Assembly (NCBI GenBank): GCA_944326385.1
Contig: CALVDT010000023.1
Coordinates: 1-47,209 of the forward strand
DNA from: an uncultured Bacteroidales bacterium
GTDB lineage: Bacteria > Bacteroidota > Bacteroidia > Bacteroidales > UBA932
Direction: 5' to 3'
DNA: 47,209 nucleotides
The notes below the pieces were generated by a model. The model did not search any database, had not been told where the DNA came from, and worked only from the letters and a program-made list of their open reading frames with translations. This document shows, one piece after another, positions 16,716 to 25,869 of the stretch (position 1 is the stretch's first letter; every line of letters begins with the position of its first letter). The position numbers were made by a program, and so were the translations under genes.

Positions 16716-18010
16716 GCAGGAAAAGGCTGATAATCATACCACCGGTCATCCTGTGCATACTGCTGCCGGCAGTCATGCTTCCCCTGTCTTCCTCATCAAG
16801 GGACGACAATAAGCCTCAAGAAGAGGCTGTACTGCCAGGCAGGCTCAATGACACCCTTACCAACGCCATGTCCACTTTCGGAGAAACGGCCGGAATGGAT
16901 GCAATGATTGAAAAATATCTGGCCCAATGGGAGATCAAAGGCGCCTCTCTCGCCATAATGAGGAACGACTCCCTCCTGTATGCAAAAGGATACGGCTATG
17001 CCGACGAGGAGAAAGGAGAAAAGATGCAGCCGGGACACATACTGAGAATGGCATCAGTGTCAAAGCTCATCACAGCCACAGGAATCATGCTTCTTCAGGA
17101 AAAGGGTCTGGTATCTCTCCAGGATACCGTTTTCGGGGCACACGGCATTCTGAATGACTCGCTGTACACGGCTGCAATAAAGGAAAAGAGCAAATTCAAC
17201 ATTACAGTGGAACAGCTGCTCAGGCACAAGGCTGGCTTCACGAACAGCAGGGGCGACCCTATGTTCTCCACCAGAGACATAATCAGGCAGTTCAGGCTTG
17301 ACGGCCCTCCTGACCATGAGACTCTGGTCAGATGCATCCTCTCGCGGCCTCTCGGATATCAGCCGGGCACATGGCAGAGATATTCCAATTTCGGATACCT
17401 TCTTCTCTCGATGATAATAGAAAAAGCAAGCGGGACGGATTACGAGACTTTCATACAGGAAAATGTCCTCCATCCGGCAGGCTGCTACGACATGCACCTC
17501 GCATACAATTACCATGAAGAGAAATATCCTGATGAAGTGAGATATTACATGCACGCCGGATCGGACCTGTGCGAAGAATACAATCTCAGCGGCAGGATGG
17601 TGGAAAGGTGCTATGGAGCGAATGACATCCACGCGCTTTCCGGTGCCGGTGCATGGTGCGGTTCGCCGGCGGAACTGGCAAGATTCGTGGCTTCAATAGA
17701 CGGCAGGCCGGAGGTCCGGGATATCATATCCGGGGAAAGTGTCCGGGCCATGACTGAATATTTCGACCCGGAAACGTATTCCCTCGGCTGGAACGACACC
17801 AAGCCTACAGGAGAATGGACAAGGACCGGCACCCTCGGAGGGACGAGCGCCCTTGTAAAATATTTCCCTGACGGTGAATGCTGGATCATGATCACCAACA
17901 CCAGCACCTGGAAAGGCCCCGGATTCACCAGATACACGGAAAGCCTGTTCAGGAAATGCCGGGAAAAATACAGCGCACTTCTCCCGGCTCAGGATCTGTT
18001 CGGCCTGTAG
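16712..18010 (+). CDS. Serine hydrolase, class C beta-lactamase/D-alanyl-D-alanine carboxypeptidase-like
   Basis: A 432-residue exported enzyme: a membrane anchor or signal segment (residues 4-25), then a penicillin-binding-fold domain. The catalytic SxxK is SVSK (about 115-118), the YxN motif is YSN (about 224-226), and a HxG/KTG-equivalent appears as GTLGGTSALV near the C-terminus. Such proteins act on peptidoglycan stems or as esterases; the substrate is not fixed by sequence. The start is set by the ATGA overlap at 16712-16715 and the strong AAGGAGGGG before it. The 3' end overlaps convergent butyrate kinase by 22 bases. Confidence 0.88.
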   Translation: MSRKRLIIIPPVILCILLPAVMLPLSSSSRDDNKPQEEAVLPGRLNDTLTNAMSTFGETAGMDAMIEKYLAQWEIKGASLAIMRNDSLLYAKGYGYADEEKGEKMQPGHILRMASVSKLITATGIMLLQEKGLVSLQDTVFGAHGILNDSLYTAAIKEKSKFNITVEQLLRHKAGFTNSRGDPMFSTRDIIRQFRLDGPPDHETLVRCILSRPLGYQPGTWQRYSNFGYLLLSMIIEKASGTDYETFIQENVLHPAGCYDMHLAYNYHEEKYPDEVRYYMHAGSDLCEEYNLSGRMVERCYGANDIHALSGAGAWCGSPAELARFVASIDGRPEVRDIISGESVRAMTEYFDPETYSLGWNDTKPTGEWTRTGTLGGTSALVKYFPDGECWIMITNTSTWKGPGFTRYTESLFRKCREKYSALLPAQDLFGL

Positions 18011-19107
18011 GTCTTCACTTTGACTTCTCCTGCCAGGACAGCATATCCGTTCTCCGCCAGAGAATCCATCTCGTTACCGCCAGGATAGACTTCCACCGGA
18101 GCTATGAAGGCGACCCTCGTCCTGATCTTTTCCATTAGTGCTGCATTGTGCGCAATCCCTCCGGTCAGGATGATGACATCCACCTTGCCGCAGACGACGG
18201 AGGCAAGGGCAACTATGTATTTGGCTATGCCAAGACAGAATCCTTCAAGGAAAAGAGCGGCACGGCTGTCACCTTCTTCAGCCATGGCCACTACGGACCG
18301 GAAATCGTTAGTCCCGAAATAAGCCACTGCACCGCCCTCCCCGACAATCTTCCGCTTCACTTCGGCCTCTGTGTACTTTCCGCTGAAACACATTTCGATC
18401 AACGGGAAAGCCGGAACTGTACCGGCGCGTTCAGTACTTAGAGGGCCGTCGCCGCCGAGGGCATCATTGGTGTCTATGATACGGCCGTCCCTGTGCAGCG
18501 TCACCGAAGTACCTCCGCCGATATGGGCGACAATGGCAGTCACAGCCTCCGGACGCACGCCTTTCCCCTTTGCATAATGCCTGACCACGGATCTGGAATT
18601 CAGAGCATGGCAGAGAGCCCTGCGGGGGAATTCCGGAATCCCTCCTATCCTGGTCTCCGGCAGCATCTCGTCGGCCATGGGAGGATCGGCCATATACGCC
18701 TTGCAGACATCGGTCATGCCGGCGCCTTTTCTGGCGTCATTCACAAGGGCGGTAATATCGCAGGCCAGAAGACCGCAGAGGTTGCAGGCATGGACTCCGT
18801 TCGGACAATGCCTGAGAGCATCCTCCAGGACATCGGTAATTTCGTAGACTCCGGTTTCCATAGGAGTCACCAGACCGGACCTGGCCATGACCAGGTCTAT
18901 ATCCACCAGCCGGATGCCTTTCGACAAAAGAAACTCTGTAATGGTAGCAAGTCTCAAATGCCCCTGATCCATTACAGAGTTATATCTGGACAGTTTCTCC
19001 AGACTGTGGAAGATGTTCTCTTCAAACACCTTCCTGCCTGAATCATAATATCCGATCTTGGTCGTGGTGGATCCGGTATTAAGAGCCAGAATCCTTCCAG
19101 TCATCAC
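17989..19107 (-). CDS. buk: Butyrate kinase
   Basis: A 372-residue ASKHA-fold acyl kinase that converts butyryl-phosphate (or branched acyl-phosphates) and ADP into the acid and ATP. N-terminal LALNTGSTTTKIGYY and the internal AHIGGGTSVTLHRDGR mark the butyrate kinase branch, distinct from the true acetate kinase two genes upstream. It starts three bases after ptb, so the two reactions are encoded as a unit. In Bacteroidetes such pairs may also end branched-chain amino acid fermentation (isobutyrate, isovalerate), so butyrate itself is not proven. Confidence 0.94.
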   Translation of the reverse strand: MMTGRILALNTGSTTTKIGYYDSGRKVFEENIFHSLEKLSRYNSVMDQGHLRLATITEFLLSKGIRLVDIDLVMARSGLVTPMETGVYEITDVLEDALRHCPNGVHACNLCGLLACDITALVNDARKGAGMTDVCKAYMADPPMADEMLPETRIGGIPEFPRRALCHALNSRSVVRHYAKGKGVRPEAVTAIVAHIGGGTSVTLHRDGRIIDTNDALGGDGPLSTERAGTVPAFPLIEMCFSGKYTEAEVKRKIVGEGGAVAYFGTNDFRSVVAMAEEGDSRAALFLEGFCLGIAKYIVALASVVCGKVDVIILTGGIAHNAALMEKIRTRVAFIAPVEVYPGGNEMDSLAENGYAVLAGEVKVKTYRPNRS

Positions 19108-19110
19108 GTA

Positions 19111-20019
19111 CTATTTGGCAGCCATTGCGGCTATGGCGATAGAATTCAGTTTGGTGTCTATGCTGTCTGCACGGCTTGAAAGGACGCAAGGCACCTTCGC
19201 TCCGACCACCATACCTGCCTGCTTTACATCGGCAGCCAGTTTGGAATTCGTCTTGTAGAATACGTTGGCGGATTCGATATTCGGGAAAAGCAGACAGTCT
19301 GCATCACCGGCTACCGGACTTACCAGATGCTTGATTTCCACAGACTCCTTGTCGATTGCCACATCCAGGGCAAGAGGGCCGTCAGCTATGCAGCCCTTTA
19401 TCTCCCCGCGGTCCACTTTCTTGGCCAGCACGGCAGCCTCCACACATGCAGGCATCTTCTCAAGCATCTGCTCTGTAGCCGCTATGATAGCCACCTTAGG
19501 ACAGGCAATCCCCATGGCATGTGCAGTATTGACCAGATAGCCGAGCATGGCTTTCTTCTGAGTAAGATCAGGCAGAGGAATCACGGCCATGTCGCTAAGG
19601 AAGATAAGCTTGTGGTAATTCGGATTCTGGATCACAGACACATGGCTCAATACGGCCTTAGGAGGGAGAAGCCCGGTCTCCTTGTTCAGGATCGCCCTCA
19701 TGAATTTGTCGGTGCTGCACAGACCTTTCATGAGGATGTCGCCCATACCCTGGTTCACCATTGTCACAGCCTGGGCTACGGCAGGAAGCTCCGACGGATT
19801 ATGGATGACAGTGAATTTGTTGATGTCGATGTTTTCCTTTTCACATTGCTCTCTGATGAGCTTTTCGTCACCTACGAGAGTGGCATCGATCATGCCCAGA
19901 TCTACAGCCTTGGCAGCGGCGGAAATGGTATGGCCGTCCACTCCCCATGCTGCGATCATTCTTTTCTTTGCACCTCTGCCGGCAAGTTCGGCAAAGATAT
20001 CTTCAAATTTCGTAAACAT
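19111..20019 (-). CDS. ptb: Phosphate butyryltransferase (phosphate acyltransferase family)
   Basis: A 302-residue enzyme of the phosphate acetyl/butyryltransferase family that exchanges CoA on an acyl-CoA for phosphate. Family patterns include MVNQGMGDILMKGL (about residues 87-100), the SHVS segment, and SPVAGDADCLLFPNIESANV near the C-terminus. The length suits Ptb and is shorter than two-domain Pta. Directly upstream of buk and 13 bases downstream of ackA, it may feed acyl-phosphate to either kinase. No separate pta is in the window. Confidence 0.92.
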   Translation of the reverse strand: MFTKFEDIFAELAGRGAKKRMIAAWGVDGHTISAAAKAVDLGMIDATLVGDEKLIREQCEKENIDINKFTVIHNPSELPAVAQAVTMVNQGMGDILMKGLCSTDKFMRAILNKETGLLPPKAVLSHVSVIQNPNYHKLIFLSDMAVIPLPDLTQKKAMLGYLVNTAHAMGIACPKVAIIAATEQMLEKMPACVEAAVLAKKVDRGEIKGCIADGPLALDVAIDKESVEIKHLVSPVAGDADCLLFPNIESANVFYKTNSKLAADVKQAGMVVGAKVPCVLSSRADSIDTKLNSIAIAAMAAK

Positions 20020-20032
20020 TTATGGATCAGGT

Positions 20033-21247
20033 TTATTGATTATTCTCTGTTACAATATGCATGGTATCCTGGGCAATCACGAGTTCTTCGTTCGTCGTGA
20101 TTACGGCTACTTTCACCTTCGAATCAGGAAGCGATATCAGAGTATCCTTGCCTGTGGCTACATTCGCCTCGTAATCGAATTTGAGACCGAGGTATGAAAG
20201 GTTCTCGCAGACCCTGCGGCGGAGACGGCTGTTGTTCTCGCCGATGCCGCCCGTGAATACGATCAGGTCCACCCCGTTCATGACAGCCGTATAGGCCCCG
20301 ATATACTTTGTTATGTCGTACACGAGTTTCTTCAAAGTCAGCTTGGCCTTCTTGTCACCGGCATTGGCGGCATCGTTGAGATCCCTGGCATCCGACGATA
20401 TGCACGAGAGTCCGAGGAATCCGCTCTTCTTGTTCAGCACCTTGTTCACTTCCTCGATGGAAAGGTTCTCCTTCTCCTGGAGATATGTGACAATCTCAGG
20501 GTCGATGCATCCGCATCTTGTTCCCATGATTATGCCCTCAAGCGGAGTAAAGCCCATGGAAGTGTCGATAGACTTGCCGTTGGCTATGGCCGTGATGGAA
20601 CTGCCGTTGCCAAGATGGCAGGTGATTATCTTGGAATTCTCAAGGTCAAGACCTGTGAACCGTGCGCCCTTTGCGGAAACATACTTGTGGCTCGTTCCAT
20701 GGAAACCATATCTGCGGATACGGTATTTCTCGTAATATTCGTATGGAAGAGCATACATGTAGGCATATGACGGCATGGTCTGATGGAAAGCGGTATCGAA
20801 CACGGCGACCTGGGGCACAGTAGGCAGCACCTCGGACACGGCCTTGATCCCGAGCAGATTGGCAGGATTGTGCAGCGGTGCCAGATCAGAGCATTTCTCT
20901 ATTTCAGCAAGCACCTTGTCATCAATCAGCTGGCTGCAGAAGAACTCTTCGCCTCCATGCACGACACGATGGCCGACAGCCTCTATGTCTTCAAGTGTAG
21001 AAAGTACGCCATACTCCTTGTCGAGAAGAGCGTCAAGCACGACCTTGATGCCGACAGTATGGTCAGGGATAGGCATTTCCTTGACGAACTTCTCTTTTCC
21101 GGCAGTCTGATGCTTTATGCATCCCGCATCCATACCGATTCTTTCGACAAGACCTTTGGCCATCAAGTCGAAAATCTCGTCACCTTTCATATCGAGAAGT
21201 TGATATTTCAGCGACGAACTTCCACAATTCAATACAAGAATAATCAT
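20033..21247 (-). CDS. ackA: Acetate kinase
   Basis: A 404-residue acetate kinase that makes acetate and ATP from acetyl-phosphate, with possible activity on propionyl-phosphate. N-terminal LNCGSSSLKYQLL (residues 6-18), VVHGGE, FDTAFHQTMP, and HLGNGSSI are the family's catalytic and nucleotide-binding segments, all intact. It is first in the ackA-ptb-buk cluster and has a well-formed promoter 50-83 bases upstream with an AT-rich leader that lacks a Shine-Dalgarno site. Confidence 0.96.
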   Translation of the reverse strand: MIILVLNCGSSSLKYQLLDMKGDEIFDLMAKGLVERIGMDAGCIKHQTAGKEKFVKEMPIPDHTVGIKVVLDALLDKEYGVLSTLEDIEAVGHRVVHGGEEFFCSQLIDDKVLAEIEKCSDLAPLHNPANLLGIKAVSEVLPTVPQVAVFDTAFHQTMPSYAYMYALPYEYYEKYRIRRYGFHGTSHKYVSAKGARFTGLDLENSKIITCHLGNGSSITAIANGKSIDTSMGFTPLEGIIMGTRCGCIDPEIVTYLQEKENLSIEEVNKVLNKKSGFLGLSCISSDARDLNDAANAGDKKAKLTLKKLVYDITKYIGAYTAVMNGVDLIVFTGGIGENNSRLRRRVCENLSYLGLKFDYEANVATGKDTLISLPDSKVKVAVITTNEELVIAQDTMHIVTENNQ

Positions 21248-21296
21248 ATTATCTAAAAATAAATTGTAATCTGATGCTGATTTTCCGTTATCTATG

Positions 21297-21329
21297 CAAA
21301 GTTATAAAAATAATGAGTATTTTAGCAAA
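21297..21329 (-). promoter_or_regulatory. Promoter of ackA-ptb-buk
   Basis: On the minus strand TTTG (21326-21329) is followed after 21 bases by TAACTTTG (21297-21304), a near-ideal Bacteroidetes promoter. Transcription would start near 21290, about 45 bases before the ackA ATG. This is among the best promoter matches in the window. Confidence 0.7.
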
Positions 21330-21343
21330 AATTCGAAACAATA

Positions 21344-22462
21344 ATGGTAGAGGGGAAAGAGTCTGTGCTGTATGCATTGCCATTCTGTGCCGGTACCGTT
21401 ACCGGAATCATCCTTTGCGGTCAGGACCTGTTCTATTCCCCGTGGTCATACCTTGCTGCCTCAGGCGCCATGACAGCCGGTTCAGGACTGGCGTCGGCAG
21501 CAGTAGCATACCACGGGCAACTGAAGGCCCCGCATATGCGCATACTGATCATGGCGGCTGTTTTCTTCTGCGGTCTGTCATGCTGGGCAAACCACAGGAT
21601 AACGGATATTGCGGACGCAGGACGCGAGGCCGCTCCGAATCTGGTTGAAAGGGCGACAGCACCTGCCGCAGCCTGGCTCAAATCCGGCATTGACAGCCTT
21701 CCTCTCAGGGACTATGGAAGCAACGCCCTCATCAAAGCCCTTGTGACAGGCGACCAGTCCGATGTCCCTGTAACTGTCAAGAACGCATTCAGGGACAGCG
21801 GAGCTTCGCATATACTGGCATTGTCCGGCATGCACCTTGCCCTGATATACCTCATCCTCATCAAGGCACTTTCAGTGCTCGGCCAATCCCGGAAAGCCGA
21901 TGTGGCAAGATTCGCAGTCATCATAGCTTCCACCCTCTTTTATTCAATAATGACAGGGGCTTCTCCGTCCATCGTCAGGGCCTTCGTTTTCATTCTCCTC
22001 AGGGAGACTGCACTGCTCACGGGAAGAAAGGCGTATGCGGTAAACATACTGTGCACTGCATTGACGATACAATGCGCCATGGATCCGGGGGTCATCACTT
22101 CCGCGAGTTTCCAGCTTTCATATCTGGCCATGTGCGGAATCTATTTCCTTTACCCCACTCTGAGGGATCTGTATCCGGCTCCCGTCCCTCTGATGAAGAA
22201 AATCTGGGACAGTGCAGCAATGTCCATAGCATGCCAGATATTCACCGGACCGCTTGCATGGATACTTTTCGGCTCTGCCCCCGTATACTTCATAATAACC
22301 AACCTGATCGCCATCCCCATGACATCAGCCCTCATGCCTGTAGCTCTGGGAGCCGTATTCCTTGACAGGCTCGGAATATGCCCCGGGCTGCTGGTCAGAG
22401 GCATCGACTGGTGCTGCGAAACGGTGGTATGGTGTCTTGAAGTGATATGTCAGCTGCCTTGA
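21344..22462 (+). CDS. Short ComEC/Rec2-family membrane protein
   Basis: A 372-residue polytopic membrane protein with the ComEC core: ILALSGMHLALIYLIL (about residues 158-173), TGASPSIVRAFVFILLRE and a later ITSASFQLSYLAMCGIYFLYP. In full ComEC proteins this domain forms the channel for single-stranded DNA. Compared with typical lengths near 650-800 residues, it is short: the N-terminal OB-like region is reduced and there is no C-terminal metallo-beta-lactamase domain. The frame ends cleanly six bases before the apbE stop, so it need not be a recent truncation. It is divergent from ackA. Confidence 0.82.
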   Translation: MVEGKESVLYALPFCAGTVTGIILCGQDLFYSPWSYLAASGAMTAGSGLASAAVAYHGQLKAPHMRILIMAAVFFCGLSCWANHRITDIADAGREAAPNLVERATAPAAAWLKSGIDSLPLRDYGSNALIKALVTGDQSDVPVTVKNAFRDSGASHILALSGMHLALIYLILIKALSVLGQSRKADVARFAVIIASTLFYSIMTGASPSIVRAFVFILLRETALLTGRKAYAVNILCTALTIQCAMDPGVITSASFQLSYLAMCGIYFLYPTLRDLYPAPVPLMKKIWDSAAMSIACQIFTGPLAWILFGSAPVYFIITNLIAIPMTSALMPVALGAVFLDRLGICPGLLVRGIDWCCETVVWCLEVICQLP

Positions 22463-22468
22463 CAGGTT

Positions 22469-23536
22469 TCATCTGGACTCCAGGACAAGACCGGGGGAAG
22501 TCCAGGTCCTGGTCTGCCCGTCCTCATCATATACAAGACAGCCTTCCAGATCCGGTCTGGACCGTATGAACGCCTTTGCCTTCTCTGTACCTATCACCAT
22601 ACAGTACGTGGCCAGGGCATCGGCCTCCGCTGCGCTTCTTGCTATGATTGTGGCGCTAAGCAGGGTATGGGTCACCGGATAACCGGTCTTCGGATCGATG
22701 GTATGGGCATATTTCCTCCCGTCGCGGATATAGAATTTCCTGTAATTGCCGGAAGTGACGACCCCGCATGCCCCGGGACCGGCCCGGAATACACCTTGAA
22801 GATCCTGTCCGGGAGAATCATTGCCGTCCACAGGCCTGTCAAGACCGATGCTCCATGGCTGTCCTGACGGATTCAGCCCCTCGCAGTATATTTCCCCGCC
22901 CACATCGACAAGCATCTGGCCGACACCTATGGAATGCAGATATTCCGCCACCTTGTCACAGGAATATCCCTGGGCAATGGCATTGAAATTAAGTTCAGGC
23001 AGACCGCCGCACGGTGACAAAAGGAGAGATGCGGCAGAAGTGAAGCCATTCCCGTCGATAATGACGGAATCGGCAAGTCTGGACATTCCTGTCCGCGACA
23101 TGGCTCTGGCCACATCCTCTCCGGAAGGAAACGAACCGGATGTGAAACCGAACCCCCATATATCGAAAAGCGGGGCGCACGAGACATCGAAACTGCCGCC
23201 GGTCGCCCTGTAATATTCGTAGGATTTCACGTACAGTTCCTTGAAGATGCCGTCTGGAATGACTTTTTCGCCGGCATTGAACCGACTGAGGATAGAGCCT
23301 TTGTTGTAGCCTGACACTGAATTGTCTATGGCCTTGAGTACCGAGTCGATTCCTTCCTTTATCCGTTCCGGCCTCATGGCCACCTGGCCGTCGGGGCCTT
23401 TCATGTTCATCTTTACGGAATAGGCCCCTCCCTGGGCATAACCTGTGATCACGATATATCTGTCCCGGCCGGAACAGGCTGCAAGCGCAAGGCAGATAAC
23501 GGACAAAATGAATATCCTCATTCGCATATTTGACAT
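22469..23536 (-). CDS. apbE: FAD:protein FMN transferase ApbE, lipoprotein
   Basis: A 355-residue lipoprotein (lipobox LAAC, cysteine near 21; starts at 23536, 23527 and 23521 are all possible). The ApbE domain is recognisable from GGSFDVSCAPLFDIWGF, FNAIAQGYSCDKVAEYL, VDVGGEIYCEG and the C-terminal YAHTIDPKTGYPV. ApbE moves FMN from FAD onto threonine of targets such as Na+-translocating NADH:quinone reductase and Rnf subunits, which Bacteroidetes use. No target is encoded nearby. Confidence 0.93.
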   Translation of the reverse strand: MSNMRMRIFILSVICLALAACSGRDRYIVITGYAQGGAYSVKMNMKGPDGQVAMRPERIKEGIDSVLKAIDNSVSGYNKGSILSRFNAGEKVIPDGIFKELYVKSYEYYRATGGSFDVSCAPLFDIWGFGFTSGSFPSGEDVARAMSRTGMSRLADSVIIDGNGFTSAASLLLSPCGGLPELNFNAIAQGYSCDKVAEYLHSIGVGQMLVDVGGEIYCEGLNPSGQPWSIGLDRPVDGNDSPGQDLQGVFRAGPGACGVVTSGNYRKFYIRDGRKYAHTIDPKTGYPVTHTLLSATIIARSAAEADALATYCMVIGTEKAKAFIRSRPDLEGCLVYDEDGQTRTWTSPGLVLESR

Positions 23537-23608
23537 TTTTTCCGGTAAATATACTCAAAAAAAGGATGTCCGACATTGAAAAACTGAGGAGAAAGTGTTT
23601 TGAGAAAC

Positions 23609-23639
23609 TTGCAGGCGGAATGTTTTTTTCATACCTTTG
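23609..23639 (+). promoter_or_regulatory. Promoter of the FISUMP lipoprotein gene
   Basis: TTG (23609-23611) is followed after 20 bases by a perfect -7 box TACCTTTG (23632-23639), about 45 bases before the ATG at 23685. Confidence 0.6.
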
Positions 23640-23684
23640 TGGAATTGGTGAAATTTGAACCGGACAGGAAACGAATTGAAAGAA

Positions 23685-24791
23685 ATGGACACGAGAAAGA
23701 ATATAACAGTAATCCTGGCAGCTTCGCTCGCTGCACTGGCCATATTGTCATGCAAGAAAGATGAAGAGGAACAGGAGACGCTCCCGTCTCTCAGCGGCAT
23801 TGTCAGATTTGAAGACGCTCCGGATCCCTATCTCAAGAAGAATGCGACCATTACGGTAAAACCGTACGGGGTCAAGCATCCTGAAGGGAAAAGCATCGGA
23901 TACTACTGCAAGGCTTCCTGGAAAGACGAGAACGATACGATCAAATTCGAGTCGTCATCCGAATTCATAGCAGAGAAGCAGGTATTCACCTTGCCGGAAG
24001 ACAGTCTGGGCACATTCAGCATCACATGTACGGCTTTCGCGTCAGGCTATTACTCCACATCATCAGCAGAGTCTTTCACTACGGTCGATCCGGAGGAATC
24101 CATGATAGACATGGAACTCGGATTCAGCGGAACTTACGGGAAAGCGGCCGACGACAGCGGCAGGGAATACAGGACCGTCAAAGTGGAGGGAGGAAGCCTG
24201 ATATGGTTCGCCGAAAACCTCGCGTATGCAGGTCCCGAGGAATCACCGATAGGCATCGCGTACGAGAATGCAGAGGCAATGTCCGACATATTCGGAAGAT
24301 TCTACACATGGGAAGAGGCTCTGACAGCCTGTCCTGACGGGTGGAGGCTTCCCACTGAAGCGGACTGGCTTGATCTGGCCAAGGCGCTTTCCGGAGACGG
24401 CAGCCTTGAGCTGAACCAGGATTATGAAGGCTTCACCGGGAAAATGATGGTAGACGCAAAATTCAACTCGAAAGACAACGTGATGTGGGAGTACTGGCCT
24501 GACGTCAGGATAACCAACAGTTCCGGCCTCTCAATGATACCTTGCGGCTTTGCGAATATTTATGAAGACGACGATGACCCGGCAGGTGCTTTCGGAGTGT
24601 TCAGCACTGTAAACCAGTTTGCGGCATTCTGGACCGGAACCGGCAACGAAGACTATGCCACCGGGGATGAACCGGGATATTCGCAGGCCTATTTCAGATA
24701 CATGGACTGGAACACCCCGCTGCTGAGAATCGGCACGGCTCCCGTATCATCATTCGCCACGACCGTAAGGTGCGTCAGAGATGCCGGATGA
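23685..24791 (+). CDS. Lipoprotein with a C-terminal FISUMP domain
   Basis: A 368-residue lipoprotein: signal peptide with lipobox ILSC (cysteine 23), an acidic KKDEEEQE linker, a beta-rich region (about 35-135, Ig-like in feel), then a FISUMP domain (about 150-368). FISUMP signatures are EYRTVKVEGGSLIWFAENLAY, GRFYTWEEAL, CPDGWRLPTEADW and the terminal TTVRCVRD (each quoted in part). The domain, named from Fibrobacter succinogenes major paralogues, is abundant in Bacteroidetes surface proteins; its function is unknown, though the fold has been linked to C-type-lectin-like binding modules. The start at 23685 is chosen over 23655 because it gives a proper signal peptide. Confidence 0.85.
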   Translation: MDTRKNITVILAASLAALAILSCKKDEEEQETLPSLSGIVRFEDAPDPYLKKNATITVKPYGVKHPEGKSIGYYCKASWKDENDTIKFESSSEFIAEKQVFTLPEDSLGTFSITCTAFASGYYSTSSAESFTTVDPEESMIDMELGFSGTYGKAADDSGREYRTVKVEGGSLIWFAENLAYAGPEESPIGIAYENAEAMSDIFGRFYTWEEALTACPDGWRLPTEADWLDLAKALSGDGSLELNQDYEGFTGKMMVDAKFNSKDNVMWEYWPDVRITNSSGLSMIPCGFANIYEDDDDPAGAFGVFSTVNQFAAFWTGTGNEDYATGDEPGYSQAYFRYMDWNTPLLRIGTAPVSSFATTVRCVRDAG

Positions 24792-24836
24792 TCATGCCGG
24801 GCAATAAATCTTCAATAACATCAAGAGACGGATATC

Positions 24837-25418
24837 ATGAAAAAGACAATCATCATTATCGTTGCAGTATTAGCTGTCATAGCCATCTGGGCTGTTTCAG
24901 GCTATAACGGACTCGTTTCAGGCGAGGAGAGTGTCAAATCTGCCTGGTCCCAGGTAGAGAATGTGTATCAGAGGAGACTGGATCTCATCCCGAACCTCGT
25001 GTCCACGGTAAAAGGCTATGCAGAACATGAGCAGGAGACGCTCGAGGATGTAGTGGCGGCAAGGGCGAAAGCCACACAGATTACAGTGAATCCGGACCAG
25101 CTGACAGAAGAGAATATCGCAGCCTTCCAGAAGGCCCAAGGCGAAATAGGGGCAGCTCTCGGAAGACTCATGGCGATTTCCGAAAACTACCCGGATCTCA
25201 AGGCAAGCCGGAACTTCTCGGAGCTGCAGGCGGAACTTGCCGGCACGGAGAACAGGATAGCCACCGAAAGACGCAAATACAATGAAACTGCACGGGCCTA
25301 CAACACCATGGTCCGCAGATTCCCGAGGAATCTGTTAGCTTCAGTCTTCGGTTTCGGACAGAAAGGTTATTTCGAAGCCGACGAAAATGCGGCTGCCGCA
25401 CCGGATGTGGAATTCTAA
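24837..25418 (+). CDS. LemA family protein
   Basis: A 193-residue protein with one N-terminal membrane helix (IIIIVAVLAVIAIWAV, residues 4-19) followed by a long helical domain. YNGLVSGEESVKSAWSQVEN, YQRRLDLIPNLVSTVKGYA and YPDLKASRNFSELQAEL are classic LemA stretches. Function is poorly known; LemA genes often precede TPM-domain genes, as here (two follow), suggesting a shared envelope role. Confidence 0.92.
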   Translation: MKKTIIIIVAVLAVIAIWAVSGYNGLVSGEESVKSAWSQVENVYQRRLDLIPNLVSTVKGYAEHEQETLEDVVAARAKATQITVNPDQLTEENIAAFQKAQGEIGAALGRLMAISENYPDLKASRNFSELQAELAGTENRIATERRKYNETARAYNTMVRRFPRNLLASVFGFGQKGYFEADENAAAAPDVEF

Positions 25419-25431
25419 CGGATCAAACGTC

Positions 25432-25869
25432 ATGAAACCGGAAGACTTTCTCGACAAGGACGGGAAAAGAATGATCGAGGAAGCGATAAGGGAAGCCGAA
25501 AGGAACACTTCCGGCGAAATACGGGTGCATATTGATGACGTATGCGAAGGAGATGCCTGCCGGAAAGCCGTCGAAGTGTTCCGGTATCTGCGTATGGACA
25601 GGACAAAGGCCAGGAACGGCGTGCTCATATACGTGGCATGCAATTCCAAGGTATTCGCCATAATCGGAGATTCCGGCATCGACAAGGCAGTGCCTGAAGG
25701 TTTCTGGAACGACATATCAGAGCACATCGGGGATTGCTTCAGGGAAGGCCGATACGCAGAAGGCCTGGCAGACGCGGTGAAGATGGCCGGACAGAAACTC
25801 AAGGCATATTTCCCGTATCAGGATGGCGATGTCAACGAGCAGCCTGACGAAATTTCTTATAAAACGTGA
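25432..25869 (+). CDS. Soluble TPM-domain protein
   Basis: A 145-residue protein made almost wholly of a TPM domain: IEEAIREAERNTSGEIRVHI (about residues 13-32), ARNGVLIYVA and IGDSGIDKAVPEGFW. Unlike its neighbour it has no signal peptide or membrane helix, so it should be cytoplasmic or depend on partners. The ATG at 25432 follows the lemA stop by 13 bases; an earlier frame start overlaps lemA. Its last codons and stop lie inside the left inverted repeat of the hairpin-rich element, so the element may have fixed the present C-terminus. Confidence 0.8.
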   Translation: MKPEDFLDKDGKRMIEEAIREAERNTSGEIRVHIDDVCEGDACRKAVEVFRYLRMDRTKARNGVLIYVACNSKVFAIIGDSGIDKAVPEGFWNDISEHIGDCFREGRYAEGLADAVKMAGQKLKAYFPYQDGDVNEQPDEISYKT

